64,000 bases of DNA, taken from contig NZ_FBYC01000004.1 in the NCBI RefSeq assembly GCF_001517585.1, forward strand, positions 1,178,001 through 1,242,000, read 5' to 3'. Position 1 is the stretch's first letter. The number at the start of each line of letters is the position of its first letter. The DNA is from Roseibaca calidilacus (GTDB taxonomy: Bacteria > Pseudomonadota > Alphaproteobacteria > Rhodobacterales > Rhodobacteraceae). This document shows, piece after piece, positions 51,973-61,622 of this stretch. The position numbers and the translations under genes were made by a program. Under the pieces are notes generated by a model. It did no database searches and was not told the origin of the DNA. It saw nothing but the letters and a program-made list of their open reading frames with translations.

Positions 51973-52154
51973 TCCGATACTCCCGTTTCTTCACCTGTGC
52001 AGAAGTAACACTCGCACGCGGCGGGGAAAAGCTGCGAAGGGGCCCGCGCCTGTCGCTGGCAGACAAATTCGTGTCGCTGGGGTTGCATGTCCCCCCATGC
52101 GGCATGTTAGCGTTGTCAAACAAGCTTAACATAAGAAACAAGCATGGAGGGACC

Positions 52155-52568
52155 ATGTATCGGAAAGTCATCTTTCCGGTCGATCTGTCACATATCGACC
52201 AACTGACCAAGGCGCTTGCAACCGCTGCGGACCTTGCAAAGCACTACGGCGCAGAGATCTGCTATGTCGGCGTGACCGGCGCCGCCCCCGCGCCCGGCGC
52301 GCACAACCCCGAAGAATATGCCAAGAAACTGGCGAATTTCGCCGCCGAACAGGCTGCGGCACATGGTGTAAGCGTGTCCTCAAAGGCGTGCATCAGCCCT
52401 GACCCAAGCATTGACACCGACAAGACCCTGCTTGCGGCCATCACCGAGCTTGGCGGCGATCTGGTCGTGATGCAGACCCATGCGCCCAGCGCGCTGGATT
52501 ACATCTGGGCCGGGCATGGCGACACAATCGCGGCCCATAGCGACGTATCCGTATTCCTCGTGCGCTGA
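52155..52568 (+). CDS. universal stress protein (UspA family)
   Basis: A 137-residue single Usp domain. The start MYRKVIFPVDLSHIDQL and the C-terminal DYIWAGHGDTIAAHSDVSVFLVR fit the family; the ATP-binding G-2x-G-9x-G-S pattern is only partial (AGHGDTIAAHSD), so nucleotide binding is uncertain. ATG 52155 has GGAGGGACC ahead. It precedes the BCCT transporter gene by 51 bases on the same strand, suggesting a regulatory partner for that carrier. Confidence 0.9.
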   Translation: MYRKVIFPVDLSHIDQLTKALATAADLAKHYGAEICYVGVTGAAPAPGAHNPEEYAKKLANFAAEQAAAHGVSVSSKACISPDPSIDTDKTLLAAITELGGDLVVMQTHAPSALDYIWAGHGDTIAAHSDVSVFLVR

Positions 52569-52619
52569 ACGCCCCTGCACCGTGCTGCCGCCCCATGCGG
52601 CCAAGAATGGAGACATTGA

Positions 52620-54281
52620 ATGTCACAAGAAGACACTGACATCGAAGCAATCCCGCAGCCCGAAGGGGCATCCGAGGTCATCGAAACCGATTACGAGATC
52701 GGCCAAGACAACATTACCCCCAAGATCGGCCCGTTCGGGCTGGATATTCACAACCCCGTCTTTGCCATTTCCGGCATTGTCGTGGTGGCCTTCGTCATCC
52801 TGACGTTGATGTTTCAGGATTCGGTCGGGCCTGCTTTTGGCGCGATGCGGGGTTTCCTGACCTCGACCTTTGACTGGTTTTTCCTGTCAGCGGCGAATGT
52901 CTTTGTCATCGTTTGCCTTGGTATCCTTGTTTCGCCCTTGGGCAAGGTGCGCATTGGCGGGGTCGATGCGACACCCGATTACAGCTATCTGGGCTGGTTC
53001 GCGATGCTGTTCGCCGCGGGTATGGGCATTGGCCTGATGTTCTTTGGCGTGCTGGAACCGGTTTACTATTTCGGCACCCCTTGGGGCGACAACCCGCTGG
53101 GCGGCAGCCTTGGCATTGTCGACGGGCAATTGGCAGACCCCGAAACGGTCGAAGCCGCGCGCCGTCTGGCCATGGCCTCGACCATCTACCACTGGGGCCT
53201 GCACCCTTGGGCGATCTATGCCATCGTGGCGCTGTCGCTGGCCTTGTTCGCCTATAACAAGGGTCTGCCATTGACCGTGCGCTCAATCTTCTACCCGATC
53301 TTTGGCGAACGGATCTGGGGCTGGCCGGGCCATATCATCGACATTCTGGCAGTGTTTGCGACCATCTTCGGCCTGTCCACCTCTTTGGGTCTTGGGGCAC
53401 AACAAGCCTCGGCCGGTCTGGGCTTCGTGCTGAACATGCCCGATCTTGGCACCAGCATCACCACGTCCCTTGTGCTGATTGCGGTCATCACCGGGATGGC
53501 GCTTATCTCGGTGCTGCGCGGTCTGGATGGCGGCGTGAAGGTGCTGTCCGAAATCAACATGGGCCTTGCGCTGCTGCTGATGTTATTCGTGCTGCTGGTC
53601 GGCCCGACGCTGGTGCTGCTTGGCAATCTGTTTGGCAATATCGGTGCCTATTTCAGCGAAGTCGTGGCGCTGTCGAACCCGGTGGGCCGCGAGGATGACG
53701 GCTTCCGCCAAGGCTGGACCGCGTTCTACTGGGCGTGGTGGATCAGCTGGTCGCCCTTCGTCGGCATGTTCATCGCCCGCGTCAGCCGGGGCCGAACGGT
53801 GCGCGAATTCATCACCTGCGTGTTGCTGATCCCGACGCTTGCCTCTGCAATCTGGATGACCACTTTCGGCGGCACCGCGATCCAGCAACTGATCGAGAAC
53901 GCCTCGGACGCGGCGGTCTTTGGCTACGTGATCGATTCCTATGTGCCGGAACTGTCGCTGTTCGGGATGCTGTCGGAACTGCCGCTGGCGGGCATCACAT
54001 CGGTGCTGGCGATCATCCTTGTGATCGTGTTCTTCGTGACCTCGTCCGATTCCGGGTCGCTGGTGATCGACACGATCACAGCGGGCGGCAAGATCAATGC
54101 GCCGGTCAGCCAGCGCGTGTTCTGGGTGATCTTCGAAGGGCTGGTCGCGGCATCCTTGCTGCTGGGCGGCGGCTTGGTGGCGTTGCAAGCGGCTTCTGTT
54201 TCGACAGGTCTGCCCTTTGCGATCGTGCTGCTTCTTGCCTGTTACGCGCTGATCCGCGGGCTGATGTCCGAACCGCGCTAA
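52620..54281 (+). CDS. BCCT family betaine/choline/carnitine transporter
   Basis: A 553-residue sodium- or proton-coupled carrier with twelve helices. The glycine-rich unwound helix GMGIGLMFFGVLEPVYYF (about 138-155), and the aromatic YWAWWISWSPFVGMFIARVSRG substrate box (about 363-385) are signatures. The ~45-residue acidic N-terminus may sense osmolarity. The exact substrate (betaine, choline, ectoine) is not assignable. Coupled to an upstream UspA gene; a terminator follows. Confidence 0.95.
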   Translation: MSQEDTDIEAIPQPEGASEVIETDYEIGQDNITPKIGPFGLDIHNPVFAISGIVVVAFVILTLMFQDSVGPAFGAMRGFLTSTFDWFFLSAANVFVIVCLGILVSPLGKVRIGGVDATPDYSYLGWFAMLFAAGMGIGLMFFGVLEPVYYFGTPWGDNPLGGSLGIVDGQLADPETVEAARRLAMASTIYHWGLHPWAIYAIVALSLALFAYNKGLPLTVRSIFYPIFGERIWGWPGHIIDILAVFATIFGLSTSLGLGAQQASAGLGFVLNMPDLGTSITTSLVLIAVITGMALISVLRGLDGGVKVLSEINMGLALLLMLFVLLVGPTLVLLGNLFGNIGAYFSEVVALSNPVGREDDGFRQGWTAFYWAWWISWSPFVGMFIARVSRGRTVREFITCVLLIPTLASAIWMTTFGGTAIQQLIENASDAAVFGYVIDSYVPELSLFGMLSELPLAGITSVLAIILVIVFFVTSSDSGSLVIDTITAGGKINAPVSQRVFWVIFEGLVAASLLLGGGLVALQAASVSTGLPFAIVLLLACYALIRGLMSEPR

Positions 54282-54300
54282 CACAAGACACAACACATGG

Positions 54301-54327
54301 AACGGGGCCCCAAGCGGGCCCCGTTTT
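54301..54327 (+). terminator. intrinsic terminator of the usp-BCCT unit
   Basis: AACGGGGCCC/GGGCCCCGTT is a perfect 10-bp stem with a 5-base loop and a TTTT tail, 19 bases past the stop codon. Confidence 0.92.
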
Positions 54328-54423
54328 GCATGTGACGTTGCGTTACCTGACCCAAGGTCGCACTTGCTCGACGCCTCTGCCCCGCGCTGTCATACACCCT
54401 GCTTTGATGGGAGGAGAGACATC

Positions 54424-54816
54424 ATGCGCCGCACTGCTTTGACACTGGCCGCCCTGGCCCTGACCGCCGCACCCGCACTGGCCGACCCCAGCCACGGGCT
54501 GTGGAAAACCCAACCCGATGACAATGGCAATTTCGGCCATGTCCAGATGCAGACCTGTTCCAATGGCCGCATCTGCGGCGGGCTGGTCGCGGCCTTCGGG
54601 CCGAATGGGCAGCCCGTGCCGTCCGACAATATTGGCCGCGCGATTGTCTGGGACATGGTGCCCGGCACCAATGGCCGCTACGCGGACGGCAAGGTCTATG
54701 CCCCGGACCGTGACAAAACCTATTCCGCGAAAATGGACCTGCGCGGCGACCGTCTTGGCGTATCAGGATGCGTGTTTGGCATCTGCCGCGAATCCGTCTG
54801 GACGCGCGCGCGCTGA
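54424..54816 (+). CDS. DUF2147 domain secreted protein
   Basis: A 130-residue exported protein: signal peptide 1-20 (ALTLAALALTAAPALA), then DUF2147 (about 22-130) with HGLWKTQPDDNGNFGHVQM and ICRESVWTR. Four cysteines (two pairs: QTC/RIC and SGC/GIC) suggest disulfides. Function unknown. ATG 54424 has GGAGAGAC upstream. Confidence 0.88.
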   Translation: MRRTALTLAALALTAAPALADPSHGLWKTQPDDNGNFGHVQMQTCSNGRICGGLVAAFGPNGQPVPSDNIGRAIVWDMVPGTNGRYADGKVYAPDRDKTYSAKMDLRGDRLGVSGCVFGICRESVWTRAR

Positions 54817-54920
54817 ACCTGTCGCTTGCCGCAGCGAAGCTGTTTGACGGCAGCGTAGATCGGATTACACTGGCCCCTCGCGCAGGAGGGGGGCCAAGCG
54901 GAACGCATGGATAATCCGAA

Positions 54921-55853
54921 ATGACGCATTATGATTGCGAGATATTCGACGCAGCGGCGCTGCGTGGGCTATGGGGTATAAACGAAGGCGAACCGCTCGG
55001 GCCGGCAGAGTCGCTGTATTTGGGCGACATGTATCAGCTCTGTCCGGGCGCACAGGCCCGTACAATTTCTGTCGAGATCGCGCAGGATGCGTATCGCACA
55101 TCCGAAGGATCGGTGACGGTGCTGGCCGAACTGCGCTGGATGGCGCAGGACAATGATGTGGTCGATTCAGTGCTTTTGGATGTGCAAGGGGCGCTTAGCC
55201 TTTTGCCGCTGTCGCCGCTGCGCCATGATGCGCATTATACGCTGATCGGCATTGAGCCCGGCCAGACCCGGCTGCGCCTGTCGCAATTGGTCTATGGCTG
55301 CTTTTGTGCAGGCACCCGCATCATGTCGGGCGATGGCCATCTGACCCCGATCGAAGCGCTTAGCGCCGGTGATTATGTGCTGACGCGCGACAACGGCGCG
55401 CAACCCTTGCTGTGGGTGGGCAAGACAACGGTGCGCGCGGTGGGCTTGTTCGCGCCGGTATGCCTGCCTGCCGGATATATGGGCAACCTTGGCCCGCTTG
55501 TCGTCGCGCCGCTGCAACGGATTTTCCTGTATCAGCGCGGGGGCCTGACGGCCAATGGCCGCTCCGAGGCGCTTATTCAGGCCCGCCACCTTGTCGATGG
55601 TAATCGCGTGAATCAGCGCGAAGGCGGCTTTGTGACCTATCACGCCTTGGTGTTCGAGGATCATCAGATCATCTATGCCGAAGGGATACCCGTCGAAAGC
55701 CTGCTGGTGTCGCGCGCCACTGTCGCCCGCCTGCCCGAAGCCTTCGCGCGCGATCTGTCGGAACGCTACCCGCATCTGAACCATCGCGCGCATTTCGCGC
55801 AGACCATCGACATGGCGGCGCTGACCAAGGCCAAGTGCTCATCCGGCACATGA
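54921..55853 (+). CDS. Hint-domain protein
   Basis: A 310-residue protein. Residues 1-130 are a variable N-terminal region; residues 131-280 form a Hint (hedgehog/intein) module beginning at CFCAGTRIMSGDGHLTPIEALSAGD, with the first cysteine as the potential nucleophile, and containing VTYHALVFEDHQIIYAEGIPVESLL. No C-terminal HN as in inteins. Such proteins are common in Rhodobacteraceae with unclear role. The stop codon overlaps the start of a UspA gene (ATGA). Weak ribosome site. Confidence 0.87.
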   Translation: MTHYDCEIFDAAALRGLWGINEGEPLGPAESLYLGDMYQLCPGAQARTISVEIAQDAYRTSEGSVTVLAELRWMAQDNDVVDSVLLDVQGALSLLPLSPLRHDAHYTLIGIEPGQTRLRLSQLVYGCFCAGTRIMSGDGHLTPIEALSAGDYVLTRDNGAQPLLWVGKTTVRAVGLFAPVCLPAGYMGNLGPLVVAPLQRIFLYQRGGLTANGRSEALIQARHLVDGNRVNQREGGFVTYHALVFEDHQIIYAEGIPVESLLVSRATVARLPEAFARDLSERYPHLNHRAHFAQTIDMAALTKAKCSSGT

Positions 55854-56701
55854 CAAGAGCACCGGTCATCCTTGCCGCAACGGACGGAACGGAACGGTCG
55901 CAAGCGGTGCTGGGACGCGCGGCGCTGATCGCGCGGGATTGGGGCGCGCGGCTGGCGCTGGTCCATGTGCGCAAAGCGGGCGCGGCGCGGTTTCGGCTGC
56001 GCCTTGCGCGCACATCGCGGCACGAACTGGCGCAAGAGCTTGCGGCACATGGCGGCGACGCGGCCGCTTTGCATATGTTGGAAGGCGCACCCGCGGAACG
56101 CATCGCAGCATTGGTGGCACGGCTTCAGCCCGCGCTTCTGGTCATGGGACTGCACCGCGAACGGCGCGTGCTGGACGTGCTGCGCATGACCACGATGGAG
56201 CGGATCACCCTTGCTGTGACCTGCCCGGTGCTGATTGCCAAAACCATGCCACCGCGGCCCTATGCGCGGGTTCTTGCCGCGCTCAGCTTCGACCCGGTCT
56301 GCACCGGCGGCGTGGCGCTGGCGGCCCGCGTCGCACCGGACGCCCGATTTCACGCCATTCATGCCTTGCCCATGCCGTTGCCCGACACGCCGGCGCGGCG
56401 CGACCAAACACGGCGCGCGGCGGAACAGTTGCGGGACCGCTTCATGTCCGACCCCGGCCTGCCGCCGAAAATGACGCCCCCCGAAATCGTGCGCGGGGGC
56501 GTGCACGAGGTGCTGCGCTACCGTATGGCCGAAGGGCAGACCGATCTGCTGGTCATCGCAAGCCAATCCGGGCGCGACCCGTCACGCTTGGGCAATTACG
56601 CGCGCGACCTGATGCGCGCCCCGCCCACCGATATACTGGTTACGAAGCCATATGCCGGGCTGGAGCATGCTGTGCCGCCAGATCCGTCAGGCACGACTTG
56701 A
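55850..56701 (+). CDS. tandem-domain universal stress protein coupled to a Hint protein
   Basis: A 283-residue protein with two Usp domains: residues 1-140 (TRAPVILAATDGTERSQAVLGRA; RMTTMERITLAVTCPVLIAK, lacking a glycine-rich ATP loop) and residues 145-280 (ASQSGRDPSRLGNYARDLMRA, close to the G-2x-G-9x-S/T pattern). ATG 55850 overlaps the Hint-protein stop. The last 62 bases overlap the 3' end of the convergent DUF6455 gene. Confidence 0.85.
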   Translation: MTRAPVILAATDGTERSQAVLGRAALIARDWGARLALVHVRKAGAARFRLRLARTSRHELAQELAAHGGDAAALHMLEGAPAERIAALVARLQPALLVMGLHRERRVLDVLRMTTMERITLAVTCPVLIAKTMPPRPYARVLAALSFDPVCTGGVALAARVAPDARFHAIHALPMPLPDTPARRDQTRRAAEQLRDRFMSDPGLPPKMTPPEIVRGGVHEVLRYRMAEGQTDLLVIASQSGRDPSRLGNYARDLMRAPPTDILVTKPYAGLEHAVPPDPSGTT

Positions 56702-57020
56702 TGGCGCAAAATTCCGGCGGCGATTGACGCCGCCCCATGTCAGAGCACAGCCTGCGGCTACACGCCTCGGCCTGTTCGCACGCCCCGCAACGCCGCGCCA
56801 TAGACTGCAACAGGTCAAGCGGTTTGTCGCGGCTCAGCGCGCTGGTTCTGATCGCCGCGACCAGATCGATCTGCAACGCCGCCGCCATCTGCCAGATGTT
56901 CAACTCTGTTTTCGGGCGCGTCATGCTTGGATCTGTCCCCGCACGCCCCGGATAGACCACGACATTTCCGAAAGGCTGCCTTGTCTTTGCCAATGCCATG
57001 GCGTTGCCGTTATGATTCAT
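56640..57020 (-). CDS. DUF6455-like small cysteine-rich protein
   Basis: A 126-residue protein whose C-terminal half carries MARRCGACEQAEACSRRLCSD and PEFCAIKSCLTDL, i.e. six cysteines in C-x2-C / C-x5-C spacing resembling DUF6455 (a cluster- or metal-binding fold). ATG 57020 has AAGG/CAGAG nearby; shorter starts at 57002, 56999 and 56924 are possible. Its 3' end overlaps the UspA gene by 62 bases. The function is unknown and the true start uncertain. Confidence 0.6.
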   Translation of the reverse strand: MNHNGNAMALAKTRQPFGNVVVYPGRAGTDPSMTRPKTELNIWQMAAALQIDLVAAIRTSALSRDKPLDLLQSMARRCGACEQAEACSRRLCSDMGRRQSPPEFCAIKSCLTDLAAQHAPARHMAS

Positions 57021-57186
57021 GAAATTCTCTGCCTTATCTTGCGCTGACGCGGCAACGGCTTTGACACCCGGACCCAAACCGTTGCGTTCCCGACAGCCAA
57101 GACTGCACAGAAATTGCTTAACACTGCCCTAAGCGCTTGTGTTTTTCTGACCAGCAGGCTGGCCTTGCATATGGCGCATGGCAGCC

Positions 57187-57222
57187 TTGCCATAAAACCC
57201 TCGCAACGCATATAAATATGCG
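57187..57222 (+). promoter_or_regulatory. promoter of the pdh operon with 16-bp palindrome over the -10
   Basis: TTGCCA (57187-57192), an 18-base spacer and TATAAA (57211-57216) form a plausible promoter. CGCATAT-AA-ATATGCG (57207-57222) is a perfect 7-bp inverted repeat covering the -10, a natural place for a repressor. ATG of pdhA is 54 bases downstream. Confidence 0.55.
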
Positions 57223-57275
57223 ATAAAGAGTTGTTTAACGTTGAACTATTCTCATTACGGGAGGAATGTCCGGGC

Positions 57276-58286
57276 ATGGCGACACGCAAGACGACACCGA
57301 AATCCAATGTCTCGGCAGAGGAATTGCTGAGTTATTATCGCGACATGCTGCTGATCCGCCGGTTCGAGGAAAAAGCGGGCCAGCTTTACGGGATGGGCCT
57401 GATCGGTGGCTTCTGTCACCTGTATATCGGGCAAGAAGCGGTCGTTGTCGGGTTGGAAGCGACCGCGAAAGACGGCGACAAGCGCATCACCTCTTACCGC
57501 GATCACGGCCATATGCTGGCCTGCGGCATGGACCCCAAGGGCGTGATGGCCGAACTGACCGGGCGCGAGGGCGGTTATTCCAAGGGCAAGGGCGGCTCCA
57601 TGCACATGTTCAGCCGCGACAAGCATTTTTATGGCGGCCACGGCATTGTCGGCGCGCAAGTGCCGCTGGGCGCAGGGCTGGCGTTTTCAGACAAGTATCG
57701 CGGCAATGACAATGTGACCTTCGCCTATTTCGGCGATGGCGCGGCCAACCAGGGCCAGGTTGCCGAAACCTACAACATGGCCGAGCTGTGGGATTTGCCG
57801 GTCATCTTCGTTATCGAAAACAACCAATACGCCATGGGCACCTCGACCAAGCGCGCGTCAAAAAGCCCCAACCTGTGGCAGCGCGGCGCCGCTTACGGCA
57901 TTGCCGGGGAAGAGGTGGACGGCATGGATGTGTTGGCGGTGAAAGCCGCAGGCGAAAAGGCCGTCGCCCACTGCCGCGCGGGCAAGGGCCCGTATATTCT
58001 GGAAGTGATGACCTACCGGTATCGCGGCCATTCCATGTCCGACCCCGCGAAATATCGCACCCGCGACGAAGTGCAGAAAATGCGCGAGGAACGTGACGCC
58101 ATCGAACATGTCCGCGAATTGCTGCTGCAAGGCAAACACGCGTCAGAGGATGACCTGAAAGCCATCGACAAAGAGATCAAGGGCGTCGTCAACGAGGCCG
58201 CCGATTTCGCCAAGGAAAGCCCGGAGCCTGCGTTGGACGAGCTTTGGACAGATATTTACGCGGCCGAAGTGCCGCAGACCGCCTGA
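57276..58286 (+). CDS. pdhA: pyruvate dehydrogenase E1 alpha subunit
   Basis: A 336-residue subunit that binds thiamine diphosphate with PdhB and decarboxylates pyruvate. The TPP motif [19 protein letters not shown] begins at G153, with [10 protein letters not shown] about 185. [11 protein letters not shown] near 248 holds the phosphorylation-loop-like segment of E1-alpha. ATG 57276 preferred over 57231. First gene of pdhA-pdhB-pdhC. Confidence 0.96.
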   Translation: MATRKTTPKSNVSAEELLSYYRDMLLIRRFEEKAGQLYGMGLIGGFCHLYIGQEAVVVGLEATAKDGDKRITSYRDHGHMLACGMDPKGVMAELTGREGGYSKGKGGSMHMFSRDKHFYGGHGIVGAQVPLGAGLAFSDKYRGNDNVTFAYFGDGAANQGQVAETYNMAELWDLPVIFVIENNQYAMGTSTKRASKSPNLWQRGAAYGIAGEEVDGMDVLAVKAAGEKAVAHCRAGKGPYILEVMTYRYRGHSMSDPAKYRTRDEVQKMREERDAIEHVRELLLQGKHASEDDLKAIDKEIKGVVNEAADFAKESPEPALDELWTDIYAAEVPQTA

Positions 58287-58302
58287 GTGGAGGGTTAAAC
58301 AT

Positions 58303-59658
58303 ATGGCAACCGAAATTCTCATGCCCGCCCTCTCTCCGACCATGGAAGAAGGCACACTGGCGAAATGGCTGGTGAAAGAAGGCGACACCGTGTCCGCGGG
58401 CGATATTCTGGCGGAAATCGAAACCGACAAGGCCACGATGGAATTCGAGGCGGTCGATGAAGGCGTGATCGGCAAAATTCTGGTCGAAGCCGGGACAGAG
58501 GGCGTGAAGGTAAACACCCCCATCGCGGTTCTGGTCGAAGATGGCGAGGCGGTTCCTGCCGATACCTCTGCGCCCGCACCAGCCCCGGCCGCCACCCCTG
58601 CGGCCCCGGCCGCACCCGCACCCGCGCCCGAAGCCCCTGCCCCCGATGCCAGCCCCGACTGGCCAGAGGGCACAGAGATGAAGAAACAGACCGTGCGCGA
58701 AGCCCTGCGCGACGCCATGGCCGAGGAAATGCGCGCCACCGAAGAAGTTTTCGTCATGGGCGAAGAAGTGGCCGAATATCAGGGTGCCTATAAGATCACC
58801 CAAGGGCTGCTGGACGAATTCGGCGCCAAGCGCGTGATCGACACGCCCATCACCGAACATGGCTTTGCCGGGATCGGGGTGGGTGCCGCCTTTGGCGGGC
58901 TGCGCCCGATTGTCGAATTCATGACCTTCAACTTCGCCATGCAGGCGATTGACCAGATCATCAACTCTGCCGCGAAAACGCTGTATATGTCGGGCGGGCA
59001 GATGGGCTGTCCCATCGTGTTCCGTGGCCCGAACGGGGCGGCGGCGCGCGTCGGCGCGCAGCACAGCCAGTGTTATGCCGCGTGGTATAGCTCTATCCCC
59101 GGTCTGAAGGTGGTCATGCCCTATTCGGCGGCAGACGCGAAAGGTTTGTTGAAACAGGCCATCCGCGATCCGAACCCGGTGATCTTTCTGGAAAATGAAA
59201 TCCTCTACGGCAAAAGCTTTGACGTGCCGGTGCTGGATGATTTCACCATCCCCTTCGGCAAGGCCAAGGTTGAGCGCGCGGGCGAGGATGTGACCATTGT
59301 CAGCTTCGGCATTGGCATGACCTATGCCTTGGAAGCCGCCGAGCGGCTGGCCAAGGACGGTATCCGGGCAGAGGTCATCAACCTGCGCACCATCCGGCCC
59401 ATGGATACCGACACGATCCTTGCCTCTGTGCGCAAGACAAACCGGCTTGTGACCGTGGAAGAAGGTTTCCCGCAAAGCTCGGTGGGCAATTACATCACCT
59501 CTGTCGTGATGGAACAGGCTTTCGACCATCTGGATGCGCCGGTTCTGAATCTATGCGGCAAAGATGTGCCCATGCCCTATGCGGCCAACCTTGAAAAACT
59601 GGCGCTGGTCACGACCGATGAAGTGGTCGAAGCCGTGCGCAAAGTCACCTATCGCTAA
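58303..59658 (+). CDS. pdhB: pyruvate dehydrogenase E1 beta subunit with N-terminal lipoyl domain
   Basis: A 451-residue fused subunit. Residues 1-80 form a lipoyl domain with K43 in [11 protein letters not shown], residues 85-120 an Ala/Pro linker, and residues 125-451 the E1-beta fold ([39 protein letters not shown]). The lipoyl domain almost equals that of the next gene, a layout specific to alphaproteobacteria and used here as a taxonomic sign. Ribosome site GGAGG 8 bases before ATG. Confidence 0.96.
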   Translation: MATEILMPALSPTMEEGTLAKWLVKEGDTVSAGDILAEIETDKATMEFEAVDEGVIGKILVEAGTEGVKVNTPIAVLVEDGEAVPADTSAPAPAPAATPAAPAAPAPAPEAPAPDASPDWPEGTEMKKQTVREALRDAMAEEMRATEEVFVMGEEVAEYQGAYKITQGLLDEFGAKRVIDTPITEHGFAGIGVGAAFGGLRPIVEFMTFNFAMQAIDQIINSAAKTLYMSGGQMGCPIVFRGPNGAAARVGAQHSQCYAAWYSSIPGLKVVMPYSAADAKGLLKQAIRDPNPVIFLENEILYGKSFDVPVLDDFTIPFGKAKVERAGEDVTIVSFGIGMTYALEAAERLAKDGIRAEVINLRTIRPMDTDTILASVRKTNRLVTVEEGFPQSSVGNYITSVVMEQAFDHLDAPVLNLCGKDVPMPYAANLEKLALVTTDEVVEAVRKVTYR

Positions 59659-59670
59659 GGAGGGGCACAG

Positions 59671-60987
59671 ATGCCAACGGAAATCCTGATGCCCGCGCTC
59701 TCCCCCACGATGGAGGAAGGGACGCTGGCCAAATGGCTGGTCAAAGAGGGCGATACCGTGTCCTCGGGCGATATTCTGGCCGAGATTGAAACCGACAAGG
59801 CCACGATGGAATTCGAGGCCGTCGATGAAGGCGTGATCGGCAAGATCATGGTGCCTGCTGGCAGCGAAGGGGTGAAGGTCAACACCCCCATCGCCGTGCT
59901 GCTTGACGATGGCGAAAGCGCGGATGACATCGCAGCCCCCTCACAGGCAAAAGCGCCGGAAGCCGCGCCCGCGGCTGACGCGGCCACGAAGGCGGCTCCC
60001 GAAGGGAGCTCCGCCGTGGCCGCCCCCCCTTCCCCGGTCAAGGATGGTGGGCGGGTCTTCGCCTCGCCGCTCGCGCGGCGCATCGCTGCCGAAAAGGGGC
60101 TGGACCTTGCGCAGATCGCAGGCTCTGGCCCGCATGGCCGCATCGTCAAAGCCGATGTGGTCGATGCCAAGCCGGGTGCTGCCACGGCCCCGCAGGCCGC
60201 CGCTGCGCCCGACACCAAGGCCGCGCCCGCAAAAGCCGCCACCGCCATGCCCAGCGGCCCCAGCGCCGATATGGTTGCGCGCATGTATGAAGGGCGCGAC
60301 TATGACGAAGTCGCGCTGGACGGCATGCGCAAGACGGTGGCCAGCCGCCTGACCGAAGCCAAGCAGACCATCCCGCATTTCTACCTGCGCCGCGAAGTGC
60401 AGCTGGACGCGCTGATGAAGTTCCGCGCCGATCTGAACAAACAGTTGGAACCGCGCGGTGTGAAACTGTCGGTCAACGATTTCATCATCAAGGCCAGCGC
60501 CATGGCGCTGCAAGCCGTGCCGGATTGCAACGCGGTTTGGGCGGGCGACCGTATCTTGCGGCTGAAACCCTCTGATGTGGCCGTGGCTGTCGCCATAGAG
60601 GGCGGCTTGTTCACACCGGTGCTGAAAGACGCGCATCTGAAATCGCTCTCGGCGCTGTCGGCAGAGATGAAAGACCTTGCCACCCGCGCGCGCTCGAAAA
60701 AGCTGGCCCCGCATGAATATGTCGGCGGGTCGATGGCGATTTCCAACCTTGGCATGTTCGGGATCGAGAATTTCGATGCCGTCATCAACCCTCCGCACGG
60801 GTCCATTCTGGCCGTGGGCGCGGGCGTGAAAAAGCCGGTGGTCGGCGCCGATGGCGAGCTGAAAGTCGCCACCGTCATGTCCATGACCCTGTCGGTCGAT
60901 CACCGCGTGATCGACGGCGCGCTGGGGGCCGAATTCCTGCGCGAGGTGGTGGCCTATCTGGAAAGCCCGGTTACGATGCTGGCCTGA
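59671..60987 (+). CDS. pdhC: pyruvate dehydrogenase E2 (dihydrolipoyl acetyltransferase)
   Basis: A 438-residue protein: single lipoyl domain (1-80, K43), Ala/Pro linker, peripheral-subunit-binding domain ([19 protein letters not shown], about 129-150), second linker and catalytic domain (about 200-438). The catalytic H411 lies in [16 protein letters not shown]. Lies 12 bases after pdhB. lpdA (E3) is not within the window. Confidence 0.96.
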   Translation: MPTEILMPALSPTMEEGTLAKWLVKEGDTVSSGDILAEIETDKATMEFEAVDEGVIGKIMVPAGSEGVKVNTPIAVLLDDGESADDIAAPSQAKAPEAAPAADAATKAAPEGSSAVAAPPSPVKDGGRVFASPLARRIAAEKGLDLAQIAGSGPHGRIVKADVVDAKPGAATAPQAAAAPDTKAAPAKAATAMPSGPSADMVARMYEGRDYDEVALDGMRKTVASRLTEAKQTIPHFYLRREVQLDALMKFRADLNKQLEPRGVKLSVNDFIIKASAMALQAVPDCNAVWAGDRILRLKPSDVAVAVAIEGGLFTPVLKDAHLKSLSALSAEMKDLATRARSKKLAPHEYVGGSMAISNLGMFGIENFDAVINPPHGSILAVGAGVKKPVVGADGELKVATVMSMTLSVDHRVIDGALGAEFLREVVAYLESPVTMLA

Positions 60988-61014
60988 TCCAAGGTCGCGC
61001 GCCAAGAAAAATAG

Positions 61015-61043
61015 CCCCGTCCGGCACGCCCGGGCGGGGTTTT
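61015..61043 (+). terminator. intrinsic terminator of the pdh operon
   Basis: CCCCG...CGGGG with an inner CCGG/CCGG pairing and a TTTT tail, 27 bases past the pdhC stop codon. Confidence 0.85.
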
Positions 61044-61129
61044 GCGTTGCGCGCTCCGCAACCTGACCCGGTTGAATTACAGCCAAGCGCCCATAGGTAG
61101 GGTGGAGCAGTCGAAGAAAGGAGGCTTCC

Positions 61130-61561
61130 ATGCCCGCATCGAAAATCGTCTACAGCACCAAGGCCACAGCAACTGGCGGCGGCCGCGACGGGACGAGCAA
61201 AACCCATGACGGGGCGCTGGACCTGAAGATGGCCCCGCCCACGGAAATGGGCGGCTCTGGCGATGGCGTGAACCCTGAACAGTTGTTCGCCGCAGGCTAT
61301 GCCGCCTGTTTTCTGGGGGCCATGCGCGCCTATGCGCGTGGCAAGAAAATTGATGTGCCCAGCGATGCGGCTGTCACCGCGACGGTTGGCATTGGCCCGC
61401 GCGATGATAACGGCTTCGGCATCGCGGTCGAGATTGATGTATCGCTGCCCGGTCTACCCGATGACGTGGCCGATGACCTGATCGCAGGCGGGCATCATGT
61501 CTGCCCCTATTCAGACGCAACGCGCGGTTCCCTGACCATCACGCCGCGCCGTGCAAGCTGA
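61130..61561 (+). CDS. OsmC/Ohr family organic hydroperoxide resistance protein
   Basis: A 143-residue peroxidase with the two reactive cysteines C60 (AACFLGAM) and C125 (HHVCPYSDAT), and the conserved EQLFAAGYAAC stretch, matching the Ohr branch. It detoxifies organic peroxides using lipoyl donors, made nearby by the pdh genes. AAAGGAGG precedes the ATG. Convergent with cysE. Confidence 0.94.
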   Translation: MPASKIVYSTKATATGGGRDGTSKTHDGALDLKMAPPTEMGGSGDGVNPEQLFAAGYAACFLGAMRAYARGKKIDVPSDAAVTATVGIGPRDDNGFGIAVEIDVSLPGLPDDVADDLIAGGHHVCPYSDATRGSLTITPRRAS

Positions 61562-61564
61562 TAC

Positions 61565-61593
61565 AAAAAGGGCGCAAGGCAGTGACCTTGCGC
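61565..61593 (-). terminator. intrinsic terminator of cysE
   Basis: On the minus strand GCGCAAGG/CCTTGCGC (61593-61572) has a 6-base loop and is followed by CCTTTTT. It lies 30 bases past the cysE stop codon. Confidence 0.85.
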
Positions 61594-61622
61594 GCCCCAT
61601 GTCTTTTCCGGCGATGGCGCGT

